This document shows, piece after piece, positions 53,351 to 63,644 of a stretch of DNA of 64,000 nt. Position 1 is the first letter of the stretch; every line of letters starts with the position of its first letter. Origin of the DNA: Tritrichomonas musculus (lineage: Eukaryota; Parabasalia; Tritrichomonadida; Tritrichomonadidae); assembly GCA_039105265.1 (NCBI GenBank), contig JAPFFF010000039.1, positions 1,116,001-1,180,000 of the forward strand, read 5' to 3'. The notes below the pieces were generated by a model, which was not told where the DNA came from, did no database searches, and saw only the letters and a program-made list of their open reading frames with translations. Both the position numbers and the translations under genes were made by a program.

Positions 53351-53648
53351 AGGTGGACTCGAACTTGATCTCCTAAAAAGTCGTAAATAGGACTTAAAGT
53401 CTAAAAAGTTTATCTCAAAAAATCTTTAATTTGATTTAAAGTCTAAAAAGTTTATCTCAAAAAATCATTAAATTGAATTAAAGTAGTAGTATACAGTTAC
53501 TAGCATAAAGGTCTAAAGCCCTTTACACTAGTAACTTTTGAGAAATGGGTTTAGTTATTCAATTTTGTGCATGATTTGAATGTTAGTTTTAATTTTGGAA
53601 TTAATGTTAGAATTAGTGTTAGAATTTATTTTATCACCAACGAAAAAG
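53351..53648 (+). repeat. left terminal inverted repeat
   Basis: Runs from AGGTGGACT to the start codon of the first gene. It contains a twice-repeated AAAGTCTAAAAAGTTTATCTC block, a hairpin near 53493-53535 (AGTTACTAG with its complement) and a promoter-like end. Confidence 0.85.
53630..53648 (+). promoter_or_regulatory. element promoter motif, left
   Basis: TTTATCACCAACGAAAAA directly precedes the ATG at 53649. The same block precedes the starts at 59039 and 59647. TCACC fits the TCA-Y-Y core of a trichomonad initiator. Confidence 0.6.
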
Positions 53649-53975
53649 ATGACAACAATTAACAATAATGCATGCATTGAATACAAACAATATATACTCG
53701 ATAGTCTTATTAAAGAATTGAAAGAATGTAAGGACAATCAAAAATGTAAACAGTTACTTCAGTCCATTAATCATTGTCAAAGGGATATTCAAACATTATA
53801 CGATAATGGTGATTTTGATTTAGAACTTAGTGCAAACGAACCTGTACTCATATCTGATGGAGAATATACTGATGAACAAATGAGACTTGATATGGAATTC
53901 GCTAATCAATTTATTTCTGAGAACAATAATGATAACATTAACTATGACTTTGATTCAGATACTCCAATGTTTTAA
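53649..53975 (+). CDS. Maverick-type element gene 1, acidic 108-aa protein
   Basis: I choose the ATG at 53649 rather than 53580 because the conserved motif TTTATCACCAACGAAAAA ends just before it. The N-terminal half is helical with Cys/Lys (KELKECKDNQKCKQLLQSI); the C-terminal half is strongly acidic. No family recognised. First gene of a rightward cluster of four. Confidence 0.55.
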   Translation: MTTINNNACIEYKQYILDSLIKELKECKDNQKCKQLLQSINHCQRDIQTLYDNGDFDLELSANEPVLISDGEYTDEQMRLDMEFANQFISENNNDNINYDFDSDTPMF

Positions 53976-54053
53976 TTCGTTATACCATTTATTTTTCAAA
54001 CAATTCCAAAAATAATTGAAACCATTATATCCAATATTTTTACTGCAACGCAA

Positions 54054-54521
54054 ATGACAAAGTTAACGTACAATTCAATCACTAAATTCGTTGAAACCAT
54101 TAGTAAATACACTAAACAAAACCATTCATGTACACCAAATAGTGCAAACGTTTACTTCGAAGGTAAGGATGCATTTAAGAACAAGTATAAACAACTCTGC
54201 ATTAAGCCTGTATTCATTGAATTGTTCGTCTTTGAAGACAAAAAGATATACATTAATCACAAGCAAATACTTGAAATTTATGACAAGCAATTATGTATAT
54301 CATTCAGTGAATCTGATAAACGATCTTTACCTAAGAACAAGTCAAAAATGTTTATATTAAATGTTGACTTTGAAGCTCAAGAATATAAAGAAATCGTTTA
54401 TTACCCATCAGAGATTCATCAATGCTTAAATCAACAAAACATTAATCGAATCAGAAATCAAATCATTGATGAACCCAAAGATGAATTCATTGAAACCGAA
54501 ATAGACCCTGATGCATTTTAA
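54054..54521 (+). CDS. Maverick-type element gene 2, 155 aa
   Basis: ATG to stop, 78 bases after gene 1. Contains ENTS-like hydrophilic start, a mixed alpha/beta centre (FIELFVFEDKKIYINHKQILEIY) and an acidic tail. I do not recognise the family. Confidence 0.55.
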   Translation: MTKLTYNSITKFVETISKYTKQNHSCTPNSANVYFEGKDAFKNKYKQLCIKPVFIELFVFEDKKIYINHKQILEIYDKQLCISFSESDKRSLPKNKSKMFILNVDFEAQEYKEIVYYPSEIHQCLNQQNINRIRNQIIDEPKDEFIETEIDPDAF

Positions 54522-54566
54522 AACGTAAATTCGATTTCATTCATTTTTATTTTTAGTGTCAAGCAA

Positions 54567-55712
54567 ATGACTCAACAAGTTAATCCATTAGCTGATTTCA
54601 TGCAAAACACGCTTTCTGTTCAGGATTTGCTAAACATTTATAATAAATATGCACCACAGCCATTAACGATTCAAGAAGTTCAACGTTACTCTAATGGTGA
54701 TGTTAATGTTGCTAAAACTGAATTAATTGCAAGGTTTCTTGCCGCCGCTAGAGATGGTCAATTATTTGGTGGATTTAGTAACAATAAAGTCGGTATGAAG
54801 GAACTGCAACACATTATATTAGACCTTCAACGTGATATCAAACGTGTAAAGAATGCAATCTCTCCACAAGGTGCAGAGGATTTAATTACTAAACATAATG
54901 CAGCTAATCCAAGTTCACCATGGAAACTCAATAAACGTAATCCTAATGCACCAGCTTCATTACAAAACTTGACTGATATAAATAATGATGGAATTCCTGA
55001 TGTCGTTATATCCAATCGTAAAGGTGAACCAATGTTTGTCAATGGTTATACAACTAAAGCTAGCAATTATCCTGAAACATTAGCTTATTACAATAAATAC
55101 CCAACTCGTGAAGATCGTCATAATCATTCATTCAATGATTTCAGAAAGCAATTGTATAATGTTACTTACGATGATGAAAACAGTAATGTTAGTTTACGTG
55201 GTAACGTTTCTTCTTTCAATAATAATCCAGTTGAGTTTGCGGGATATGATTTAACTAAATACAACGTTAAACCACCAAAACGAATGTCTTCATATAATAG
55301 ATTCCGTAAATATGTAGCTGGTCCATTCATTGATGGCGCTCTTCAAATTTGTGAAGTTCCGAAGAAATTAAGGTTACAAGTTTCTGCAAAAGCTATTGCT
55401 GACTTTTGGAATACAACAGTTCTTCAACCATTGTATACAAAATATGGTGTCACTAATGAAAAATCTGCTGCAAAAATTAAGAAATCACGTGCTGATGAAA
55501 TTGATCAAACCGTTGATGATATGATATTCAGACTCAATTACACTAATGATCAATGGAGTGAAGATCAGAAAACTGCATTAACTCATGACGTTACTACTAC
55601 ATTAACTCAATTAGTTGAACGAGCGCATCAGAATGCATTAATGAATAACCCTGCTTATCAACGTGAAGGAGGAGAATTCATGATACCAAATGCTTTAGCA
55701 CCACCACAATAA
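54567..55712 (+). CDS. Maverick-associated protein, candidate virion part
   Basis: 381 residues. A conserved DINNDGIPDVVISNR segment (calcium-loop-like) followed by VNGYTTK and YPTREDRHN (residues ~130-195) recurs, as I recall, in trichomonad Mavericks and related viruses. Its role is not established; a structural or packaging role is inference. The rest is helical. It sits between gene 2 and the ATPase, as virion genes often do. Confidence 0.55.
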   Translation: MTQQVNPLADFMQNTLSVQDLLNIYNKYAPQPLTIQEVQRYSNGDVNVAKTELIARFLAAARDGQLFGGFSNNKVGMKELQHIILDLQRDIKRVKNAISPQGAEDLITKHNAANPSSPWKLNKRNPNAPASLQNLTDINNDGIPDVVISNRKGEPMFVNGYTTKASNYPETLAYYNKYPTREDRHNHSFNDFRKQLYNVTYDDENSNVSLRGNVSSFNNNPVEFAGYDLTKYNVKPPKRMSSYNRFRKYVAGPFIDGALQICEVPKKLRLQVSAKAIADFWNTTVLQPLYTKYGVTNEKSAAKIKKSRADEIDQTVDDMIFRLNYTNDQWSEDQKTALTHDVTTTLTQLVERAHQNALMNNPAYQREGGEFMIPNALAPPQ

Positions 55713-55755
55713 ATTCATTCTGAATCACTGTATTAACCATTAAGCTCAATAATTA

Positions 55756-56616
55756 ATGTTTATTTTTGATGAAAACGCATTTATGACAACAGAACCTTCA
55801 TACAATTTATCATTCATTAGAGACAAAGTTAATGATACATTAAAGTCCAAATCTAATGAAACCAGTAATTCATTAATTAAACCAATACATCAAGACATCA
55901 AAGTTCGTTACAATTCAGTAAATGTCATTGTTGGTAAACAATCATTGGGCAAAACAGTGATAGCATTAGAGGAAATCATTAAGATATCTCTATTAAATAC
56001 ACATCATTTATTGATTTATGTTACTAAAAACGGTGATGAAAACGATAAATCCTTTCAATCATTGAAGCAAATGATTCGAATGCCTTATGTCACCATTAGT
56101 GAAAAGGATTCAGTTGAATTCATTAAAACTCTCATTGCTGCAAAGAATCTATACTATCTCATTCTCCGTGAACATTTAGAAGACAAAATCATTGATGAAC
56201 AACGTGAAGCTTTATTCGATGCTTTACACATTAATGACTTCAGTAAACCTTACTTACACACAATCGTTCTATTTGATGATATTAGTAACAGTAAATTGTT
56301 TTCATCAGAGGAATCATTCTTTAGTCAACAAATTCGTCGTTGCAGACATACAAACATTACTTACTTCTTACTCATTCAAGGATGGAAAGGCATTAAACCT
56401 CACATTAAGAATGAAATCACAACGTTATTCATATTTCCATGTTTCAACAAACAACAATTGCACTTCATTTATTCACAATCAGCGTCTAATCTTGATTTTG
56501 ATGAATTCTATGCACTATATCAACGATTGCTTTCGATCAAAAATATAAAGCCAGACAGTCATCCTTACATGTATGTAAATGTAACTGAAGGAGGAGAGAC
56601 AGTAATTCAAGAATGA
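55756..56616 (+). CDS. packaging-type ATPase (FtsK/HerA-like)
   Basis: 286 residues with Walker A GKQSLGKT (residues ~57-64) after a beta strand (VNVIVG) and Walker B LHTIVLFDDIS (~165-175). This is the layout of the genome-packaging ATPases of Polintons and large DNA viruses. It ends the rightward cluster. Confidence 0.7.
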   Translation: MFIFDENAFMTTEPSYNLSFIRDKVNDTLKSKSNETSNSLIKPIHQDIKVRYNSVNVIVGKQSLGKTVIALEEIIKISLLNTHHLLIYVTKNGDENDKSFQSLKQMIRMPYVTISEKDSVEFIKTLIAAKNLYYLILREHLEDKIIDEQREALFDALHINDFSKPYLHTIVLFDDISNSKLFSSEESFFSQQIRRCRHTNITYFLLIQGWKGIKPHIKNEITTLFIFPCFNKQQLHFIYSQSASNLDFDEFYALYQRLLSIKNIKPDSHPYMYVNVTEGGETVIQE

Positions 56617-56626
56617 ACAATGAACC

Positions 56627-56965
56627 TTAACTAAAGTGTTTATTAACGATTTCAATCAATTGATTCATTCGATCTTTAATTTCTTCATATTCACTCTGCA
56701 ACTCATCAATTCTATCCCTTAATTCATCAACAGACGAAGCTTGTTTATCTATCCTTTTCTTCGCTGCATAATCAGTTCTGAGCATTAATGTGCCTTGTAT
56801 TCTAGTTATTCGATACCCATCAATCTTGAACATCTTATTCAACTTATGAGTCGTTAGTTTATCAATTTCATCCTTATTCTTCATGTAATACATATTGAAC
56901 TCATCTGGTGTATCGAATTCTTTAATAACATTCTTAACTGGTTCCAACACCTTAATCTCTGACAT
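56627..56965 (-). CDS. conserved small Maverick protein, 112 aa
   Basis: N-terminal region with FDTPDEFNMYYMKNKDEID, then LTTHKLNKMFKIDGYRITR (likely helix-turn-helix), followed by a coiled coil to the end (VDELRDRIDELQSEYEEIKDRM). Reminiscent of small proteins in trichomonad Mavericks; the function is unknown. Tail-to-tail with the ATPase gene, 10 bases apart. Confidence 0.6.
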   Translation of the reverse strand: MSEIKVLEPVKNVIKEFDTPDEFNMYYMKNKDEIDKLTTHKLNKMFKIDGYRITRIQGTLMLRTDYAAKKRIDKQASSVDELRDRIDELQSEYEEIKDRMNQLIEIVNKHFS

Positions 56966-57028
56966 AAATATTTGGTCTTAAGTAAAAATATTTTTGATTT
57001 AGTTCAAAAGAATCTTCGATTCGAGACT

Positions 57029-57169
57029 ATGTCTATGTTGTACATCAGTGTTATATTAACATGTTTGACCGTTATTGAGTTCGCTAATCTTGTCATTAGA
57101 GTGATGAAATTGATACCTGAACCTGATCCTGAATTGACAGATGAAATGCGTGCCCGATTGTATTCCTAA
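57029..57169 (+). CDS. small single-helix membrane protein, 46 aa
   Basis: From the ATG at 57029: one transmembrane helix (MLYISVILTCLTVIEFANLVI) and a short charged tail (EPDPELTDEMRARL). The open frame extends upstream, but only from a TTG. Small membrane proteins occur in Polinton-like elements. Head-to-head with the 112-aa gene. Confidence 0.45.
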   Translation: MSMLYISVILTCLTVIEFANLVIRVMKLIPEPDPELTDEMRARLYS

Positions 57170-57203
57170 TGATAATTTTCAATCAATTCATCCATTAATC
57201 ATT

Positions 57204-59039
57204 CTACTTCAATAAAGGTACATTAAACATACCGGGTTTATATCTCGGATCCTCATACCAATATGTAGGATCTTTGTGGGATAATGAAGTGGATGATTTC
57301 TTTTTATGATTGTCAGGTTTAATGAGTTGAGTACATGTTTTAGGATTGTATTCTAAATCGATGTTTGAAATATCTGAATCAATTTCGTTATAGAATACTG
57401 TGTGAAGAATTCTGCATTGACCATAAGTGATTGGAGTGAATATATTTTGTTTGAATAATTCACGAACTAAATTTGAGGATGAAATGAAATAACGAGCTGG
57501 ACGCCATTTACCATCTTTTAATTCTTTATCTAATGTACCAGCTTTAGCGTTTCCTAAATGTTTAATGTAATATGTGCTGAATGGAGTTTTCTCTTCAATG
57601 AAGTAATGATTTTCATAAACGTTGAATGTATGAGTACGATTTGGTTTTGCATTTTCGTCACCCATGAATGATTTACGTTTACCAGCTTTATATGATTGAA
57701 CAGTTGCTTTCTTTCGTTTAGCGTCTTCATTAATGTATGTCAAATGAATCTTAATATGAAATTCTTCACAAATGGAATTGATTGATGACTGAGATAAATA
57801 TCTGTTATTAATTCTTAATCTCATGAGATTCAAATCGTTTTCACTATAGCATCCAGTTTGTTTAAGTGCATAAATGAAACAGCAATCGTTTAATTCATCA
57901 CGTTGTTTACCATCTTCATTAACGAGTTTATCGAATATCTGTAATCGTTGCAAGTATTTAATGATTTGTTTATTGATATTGTGTTTGACTAAGTAATGAA
58001 AGAATGAACCACCTACATCATTGTGACCATCAACATCAATCAATTTAGTAAATTGTAATGCAGAAAAGAATGACCAATCAGGTAACTCTTCACCACCGTT
58101 TTCATAAAAGTATTCAGGAGGTTTTGTATCCATATCGAATATGAAACTTTGTTCATTAAACTTATTCATTAATTTGTTGTAATTTTCCGACTTGAATGGA
58201 AAACTTCGCCATTGACCATTAACGTTATATCGAATCATGTATTTACTGGTAATCGGTAATGAATCAATATGTTCAGCAAAGAATTGTTTGAGTAATGGAA
58301 ACATTAATTCTCTTCCTAATTGATTAAGTTGTTCAAAATTAATGGTCCAATCAGTTGGTGAAGTTTCGAGTTGCTCCATGATATCATTAACGATTTGTTG
58401 TTGTTCATCTTTATGTTTTTCATTGAATTCTTTCCATTGTTTGAAGGATTTAATGGTCATTGCATTAAGTTCTTTTGGTGTAAATAATTCATCAATTGGT
58501 TCGTCATCGTTGTTGGATGGTCTTGAATGAAAGTTAGTGAAGTCATTTTGATGTTGCATTAATTGTGAAAGGAATTGTTGATCACGTTTATGCAAATCAC
58601 GATTGAACTTCAATTGTAATTGTTGACGATTGAAATCATGAAAGGGATCATTGATTTTGGGTAAACGTTTGAGCTTGTTGAAGAATGATGTGTCAGAATC
58701 AATGTATTTCTTTGGTTGTTTTGGATGTTTTGGTGCATGAGGTAAAGGTAATTGTTTGATTAATGGTTGAGGTTGAATGTTCATTAACGATTCCCAGTGA
58801 GCGTCCTCAGATTTGACACCTTTGATGAAATAGTAGATAGCATTGAAGTCTTCATAATCTCCATCATAATTGTATTTATCTAATAGTTCATCAGCAATTT
58901 CATCATTTAAATCATTTCTTAATTGATTTTCATTATTGTCGTAAGCTGATAGAATTTCATTTAAATCATCATTAGAGTCGGTAATTAAATTATACAATTC
59001 AACTATTTTATCTAATGGCGCATCATATATTGTTGTCAT
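57204..59039 (-). CDS. PolB-related Maverick protein, 611 aa
   Basis: The long leftward gene, starting at an ATG three bases after the conserved promoter motif. Residues ~380-520 (NDCCFIYALKQTG, RINNRYLSQSSINSICEEF, then KIHLTYIN and a basic linker, FNVYENHYFIEE) resemble the non-catalytic region of the protein-primed DNA polymerase of trichomonad Mavericks. Only part of that family's protein is represented, so replication competence should not be assumed. Confidence 0.55.
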   Translation of the reverse strand: MTTIYDAPLDKIVELYNLITDSNDDLNEILSAYDNNENQLRNDLNDEIADELLDKYNYDGDYEDFNAIYYFIKGVKSEDAHWESLMNIQPQPLIKQLPLPHAPKHPKQPKKYIDSDTSFFNKLKRLPKINDPFHDFNRQQLQLKFNRDLHKRDQQFLSQLMQHQNDFTNFHSRPSNNDDEPIDELFTPKELNAMTIKSFKQWKEFNEKHKDEQQQIVNDIMEQLETSPTDWTINFEQLNQLGRELMFPLLKQFFAEHIDSLPITSKYMIRYNVNGQWRSFPFKSENYNKLMNKFNEQSFIFDMDTKPPEYFYENGGEELPDWSFFSALQFTKLIDVDGHNDVGGSFFHYLVKHNINKQIIKYLQRLQIFDKLVNEDGKQRDELNDCCFIYALKQTGCYSENDLNLMRLRINNRYLSQSSINSICEEFHIKIHLTYINEDAKRKKATVQSYKAGKRKSFMGDENAKPNRTHTFNVYENHYFIEEKTPFSTYYIKHLGNAKAGTLDKELKDGKWRPARYFISSSNLVRELFKQNIFTPITYGQCRILHTVFYNEIDSDISNIDLEYNPKTCTQLIKPDNHKKKSSTSLSHKDPTYWYEDPRYKPGMFNVPLLK

Positions 59040-59042
59040 TTA

Positions 59043-59060
59043 TTTTTCGTTGGTGATAAA
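59043..59060 (-). promoter_or_regulatory. element promoter motif, PolB-related gene
   Basis: On the minus strand TTTTATCACCAACGAAAAA lies three bases ahead of the ATG at 59039. It is an internal copy of the motif found at both inverted-repeat ends. Confidence 0.6.
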
Positions 59061-59446
59061 AATTATTATAGATAAAAATATATTAACATTAAATTAATTT
59101 TGTCATAAAAATTTTTACATAAATGACATGTTAAATGAAATAAATAAATGGATGTAATAAATTAAATAACGAACTTTCCATTTTTGTGTGAGTATTCAAT
59201 AATAAAATTTTATGGAATTGAATGAGTATTCAATTATGGAGATGCCAAAAAATTTGAGAGGCTATTGAATCTTAAAATTTTAATGAAATTGAATGCATTG
59301 AAAAATCCCAGATCTGCAGATTTTAATTCAATTTTTACAGATTTGTCAAGATTTACTGATTTACGGATTTACAGATTTGACAAGATTTACGGATTTACAG
59401 ATTTGACAAGATTTACGGATTTATGAATGAAAAATAACGAATTCAA

Positions 59447-59647
59447 TTAAAACATATACATTGATAGTTCAGTCTTTAGTGATTTCATTAATTTACGAGT
59501 CTTTTTGATTTCATTAGTCCAGTATAAACGCTTTCTCATTGAATGACTTTCATTGAAATTACATATATATTCACACATTTGATTTTGGCATTTAACGATT
59601 TCATTAAATAAAACATTTATTCTTTCATTAACTTTCTCAAATGTCAT
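59447..59647 (-). CDS. Maverick-type element gene at right end, 66 aa
   Basis: I place the start at 59647 (MTFEKVNERINVLF) because the shared promoter motif ends right before it; the frame runs further upstream inside the repeat. Helical, basic and Cys-containing (VKCQNQMCEYIC). No family recognised. Confidence 0.45.
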   Translation of the reverse strand: MTFEKVNERINVLFNEIVKCQNQMCEYICNFNESHSMRKRLYWTNEIKKTRKLMKSLKTELSMYMF

Positions 59648-59666
59648 TTTTTCGTTGGTGATAAAA
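59648..59666 (-). promoter_or_regulatory. element promoter motif, right
   Basis: Mirror copy of the left motif within the right terminal repeat, directly ahead of the ATG at 59647. Confidence 0.6.
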
Positions 59667-59810
59667 TAAATTCTAACACTAATTCTTTCATTAATTCCAA
59701 AATTAAATATAACATTCAAATCATGCATAAAATTGAATAACTAAACCCATTTCTCAAAAGTTACTAGTGTAAAGGGCTTTAGACCTTTATGCTAGTAACT
59801 GTATACTACT

Positions 59811-61052
59811 AAAGTCTAAAATATTTCATCTAATTCGTCATTAAAATATTCTATTCCCTCAAAAGTTTATCTCAAAAAGTCTCTCAATTTATAACTAACT
59901 AGAAAAACATTTATACCAAAAAATCAAATTATTATGGCTATGTCTCGAACTTTTTTGATCAAAAAATCTTTAAAATAACCTTTTAAGTGGTACTTATTAT
60001 TACAATTAATCGTAATAGATATATTAAAAAAACTTCAAAATATGCAATTGAATTTCTTTCTTTTAATATTATTGTTCATTCAATCAAAAATACATGTATA
60101 TCATATTTATTATTTAGAAATGGAATTGATTCATAGTAATGTTGAATAATATAATTATTATATTTTTGTAGAAGAATTATATTTTATTTTTAATACGTAA
60201 ATTCCATAGAATAATCTTATGTTAAAGCATATATTCTATAGATGGTATGAATTTCTTTATTTCTTTATGATCTTCTATAGACAAAAAGCTTCGTTTGCTT
60301 ACCGTAAAAGTGCCAAAAAGATTGATTTCAAAATTATTAATCAAATAATATCTTGATAAAAAAATATTTTTGTTTAAAATAATAGATTAATTAATTTAAA
60401 ATAACTATTTTAGATATTATATTTATTTATCAAATTTAATTTTTATTTACAAAAGATTAGAATTAGAAAATGTAAAATGAATATTCATTTCGCATTGATA
60501 GCTCATCTTTTTTTAGAGCAATGAAAAGTTTATTTTATAATAGTGTATCATATTTACATTATAAAAAACTTGAAATTTTTAGATCAATCTTTTTGAAAAT
60601 AAAAAAAGTATGCGAAGCTATTTTTATTCATAAATTATATATGATTTTTAATAAGAAAAGTTTAAAAATAAGTATAGAAACTATTACAATTTTAAAGAAA
60701 ATTGAGAATCTATAATACATATTAATTCATGATTGGCCTTTTAATGTAAAATGGAAATTAATTTTCCAAAAAAGATATTTTGGGAGATATAACCTACTTT
60801 ATCCTAGAAAAAGGATCTCTTTTCTACAAGAAAAAAAAGTATATTTCAAAAAAAAGACTTTTTGATTTTTTAAAAAAGAGTATTTGTCATAATTTCAAAG
60901 ATTTTTTGATCAAAAAAGTTCGAGACATAGCCATAATAATTTGATTTTTTGGTATAAATGTTTTTCTAGTTAGTTATAAATTGAGAGACTTTTTGAGATA
61001 AACTTTTGAGGGAATAGAATATTTTAATGACGAATTAGATGAAATATTTTAG
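59811..61052. mobile_element. foldback segment inserted in right repeat
   Basis: Arms of about 160 bases (59811-59970 and 60895-61052) are near-perfect inverted copies (AAAGTCTAAAATATTTCATC at the tip). They share blocks with the Maverick-type repeat itself, so it is probably a derivative of a related element. The centre is AT-rich without a supported gene. Confidence 0.65.
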
Positions 61053-61379
61053 ACTTTAATTCAATTTAATGATTTTTTGAGATAAACTTTTTAGACTTAA
61101 AATTAAATTAAAGATTTTTTGAGATAAACTTTTTAGACTTTAAGTCCTATTTACGACTTTTTAGGAGATCAAGTTCGAGTCCACCTATATATATCTATAA
61201 CTAGAATCTTGGTGTTTTCATTATCGTTGTTTATTTTATCCAAAGTTCATCAAATGATGTGCTTCTTTTTATTATATAAAATATCTTTTTGCTGCAAAGA
61301 AAGGAAAATAAAATCAATAAGAAAAGAAGAATTATATTAATTTCATTCAAGAATTAATGATATCAATAATCAATTTTTT

Positions 61380-63644
61380 TTAGAGAAAGTAATTTTTTCA
61401 AATTATCGTAATATCAATTTTAATGGAGGTGCAATATATATTAACAAAAATGAATTCAATTTTACCTTAAATTAATGCCAATTTGATAATTGTGTTGGTA
61501 AAAATGGAGGAGCTATTTATCATTAATCAATAGATAAACTCACTCAGCATTCATGTTCAATATGCAATGCATTATTTACAAACTGTGAAGCAATCAATGG
61601 CAGGGCCTTATATCTTATTTACAAATGGTGAAGCAGAACGTAATTCAATTTCAATATAAGGTTGTACCTTTAAATTCAACACTGCAATTGAAAAAGGAGG
61701 AGCAATATATGGTTATTCACGTGAAAAAGTTGTTGTTCAACGTTGCAGATTTGATGATAACGAAGTATCTATTTTAAAGATCATCTTTATATTTTTTGGT
61801 TGGAGACGAGAACTAATCAATTCAGCATAAACTGATTCTTTGTCGCGATTCTTTCATGCCTATAGTTAATGAAAAAAAATTTGTCAATGTTTATATAGAA
61901 AGCTGTAATGCAACAAAAACAAACGCCAATATTTTTCTTGGTTTGTGTTCATTTTCATCAAAGAATAAAACAATTGCAAGTTACAAAAAATTGGAACTAC
62001 TTGAAAATGGAATATTTGAATCATTTAAATTGACTGAGTGTAATGATCCACCTACATAATCTTGAATATCCAGATCAATTCGACTGAAAATTATTCAGAT
62101 CTGCTCATTTTTGAATTCCAAAATATCGATTCTTGTAAATCAGAAACTGCTACTGAATTGTTATCATCCTTAGCCAACAAATGTGACAGTTATCCTAACA
62201 GTCAAGATTATGTAGGTGGATCAGGCGTTGAATTCGAGAAAGCATGCTTTCATAATTTTCAATCACCAATACTTCAAGATGGAGGTGCTATTCACGTTAT
62301 TAATGCGCAGGTTGATTTGGAAACATGCACTTTTATTAATTGTTCAACAGATAGAAAAGCTGGAGCTCTTTAAGTAATCTTGACATTTCTTGATTGCGAG
62401 ATTGAAAATTGAGGAGTGCCTGTTAGAAAGCTACAGCGATGCTAAAGATGGTGCCATTTATGTCCTTGTAACGGAAAATAACAATGAATTGGAAGTTGAT
62501 GCAACCACGTGCCGTTTTTGTTGGTCAGGCGGAAATGGTGGAGCTAATTATATCGGCTTTTCTGGACTTAAATGCAATATTGAATTTTAAGAGATCTTGT
62601 TTGAATCTTGCAGGGCCAAAAAAAATGGAGGCGCTATTTATTTCGTTAGTTATAAAAGATCAAGATAAGCCTTTGAAGAATTAACGTTTTCTAATGACAG
62701 TGCTTCAAATGGAGGCGCAAAATTTTGATTATTATTCGCCTTATTCATATTCAAAATTATACCGATCCGACTTTTTCAATAATACCTTTACAGGACCAAA
62801 TTGCAGCTCAAATGTTTATCATAAAATTGATCCATCAGCAAACAGAAATTAAAACGAACTCTTCAAAATATTGGTAAATTTAATAGTACAAATAATGAAG
62901 ATGATTCTGACGATTCTAATGAAGGCGACGATGAGTACGATGATGCTGAAAATAACAATATCAAAGATGATGCTGACAACTTTACAAAGAGAAAATGTTG
63001 TTTTAACAGACAATATAATCAAAAACGAGCCTATTCGTGATTCTACGCAATTAATCATTGAAATAAAATAGAAAGGAAATCTTTTGTTAGGAAAAAATTC
63101 TTTCTCATTTAATAGAAAAAACGAAAAAGCTGATGAAATGAATTCAAATTACATAAAAGTGATTAAACAAAATGATACAAACATATCTTTTAAAGCTAAT
63201 GACTTCATTTGTTTTGCTGGAAATCTAGCGATTGAAGATTATAAAAGCAATGCGCAAACCAACTACTCAATTGTAAAAGAAGATCCAGATATAGATGGAA
63301 AATATAAAATTGGTAATAAAAATGGACAGCAAAGAAGAAAAATTGTATTAATTTCAGTAATTATTACTATCATTGTTGCTTGTATTGTCACAATTATTGT
63401 TGTAATAGCCTTGGTTATTATTCCATTTTTGAAAAGAAAAGATATTAATCATATAGAGATAAAAGTTTTTACTAATACAACACATGGTTGTGCAGAAGAT
63501 ACAATGACAAGTGCTAAAATAGAAGGATGCATATTTAGATTAAGCAAAGTTTTTAGTGGTCGGTCATGCTATATTGAAAGAAAAGAAACCGAATTTATTT
63601 ATTACAACGCAATCATTGATAATAATATTACGGATATTCTTTAA
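61380..63644 (+). pseudogene. Pmp-like (GGAI repeat) surface protein, broken
   Basis: Plus-strand pieces with chlamydial-type polymorphic membrane protein motifs: GGAIYINKNEF, CQFDNCVGKNGGAIYH, ALFTNC, GGAIHVINAQVDLETCTFINCSTDR, CRFCWSGGNGGANYI, NGGAIYFVS and NDSASNGGAKF. A single transmembrane helix (VLISVIITIIVACIVTIIVVI, near 63345-63425) and a cytoplasmic tail follow. At least six stops or frame changes. Trichomonads encode many such beta-helix surface proteins. The 5' end and signal peptide are not readable. Confidence 0.8.

Larger units (their letters stand above)
53351..61186. mobile_element. compact Maverick/Polinton-type element
   Basis: A 7.8-kb element bounded by terminal inverted repeats that begin AGGTGGACTCGAACTTGATC. 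It carries eight reading frames, among them a packaging-type ATPase, a PolB-related protein and a conserved Maverick-associated protein. The flanking bases are ATAT on both sides, too simple to prove a target duplication. It is much shorter than the 15-20 kb of full trichomonad Mavericks, and several family parts are not recognised, so it reads as an incomplete, probably non-autonomous copy. The facing repeats differ at only a few per cent, so the insertion looks fairly young. Confidence 0.75.
59648..61186 (-). repeat. right terminal inverted repeat, with insertion
   Basis: Complement of the left repeat, in two parts: the inner part at about 59648-59810 and the outer part at about 61053-61186. 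A 1.24-kb foldback segment separates them. Confidence 0.8.

Noticed and set aside
60521-60715. 64-codon frame in the foldback segment of the right terminal repeat
   Set aside because: AT-rich low-complexity translation with no motif; likely chance.
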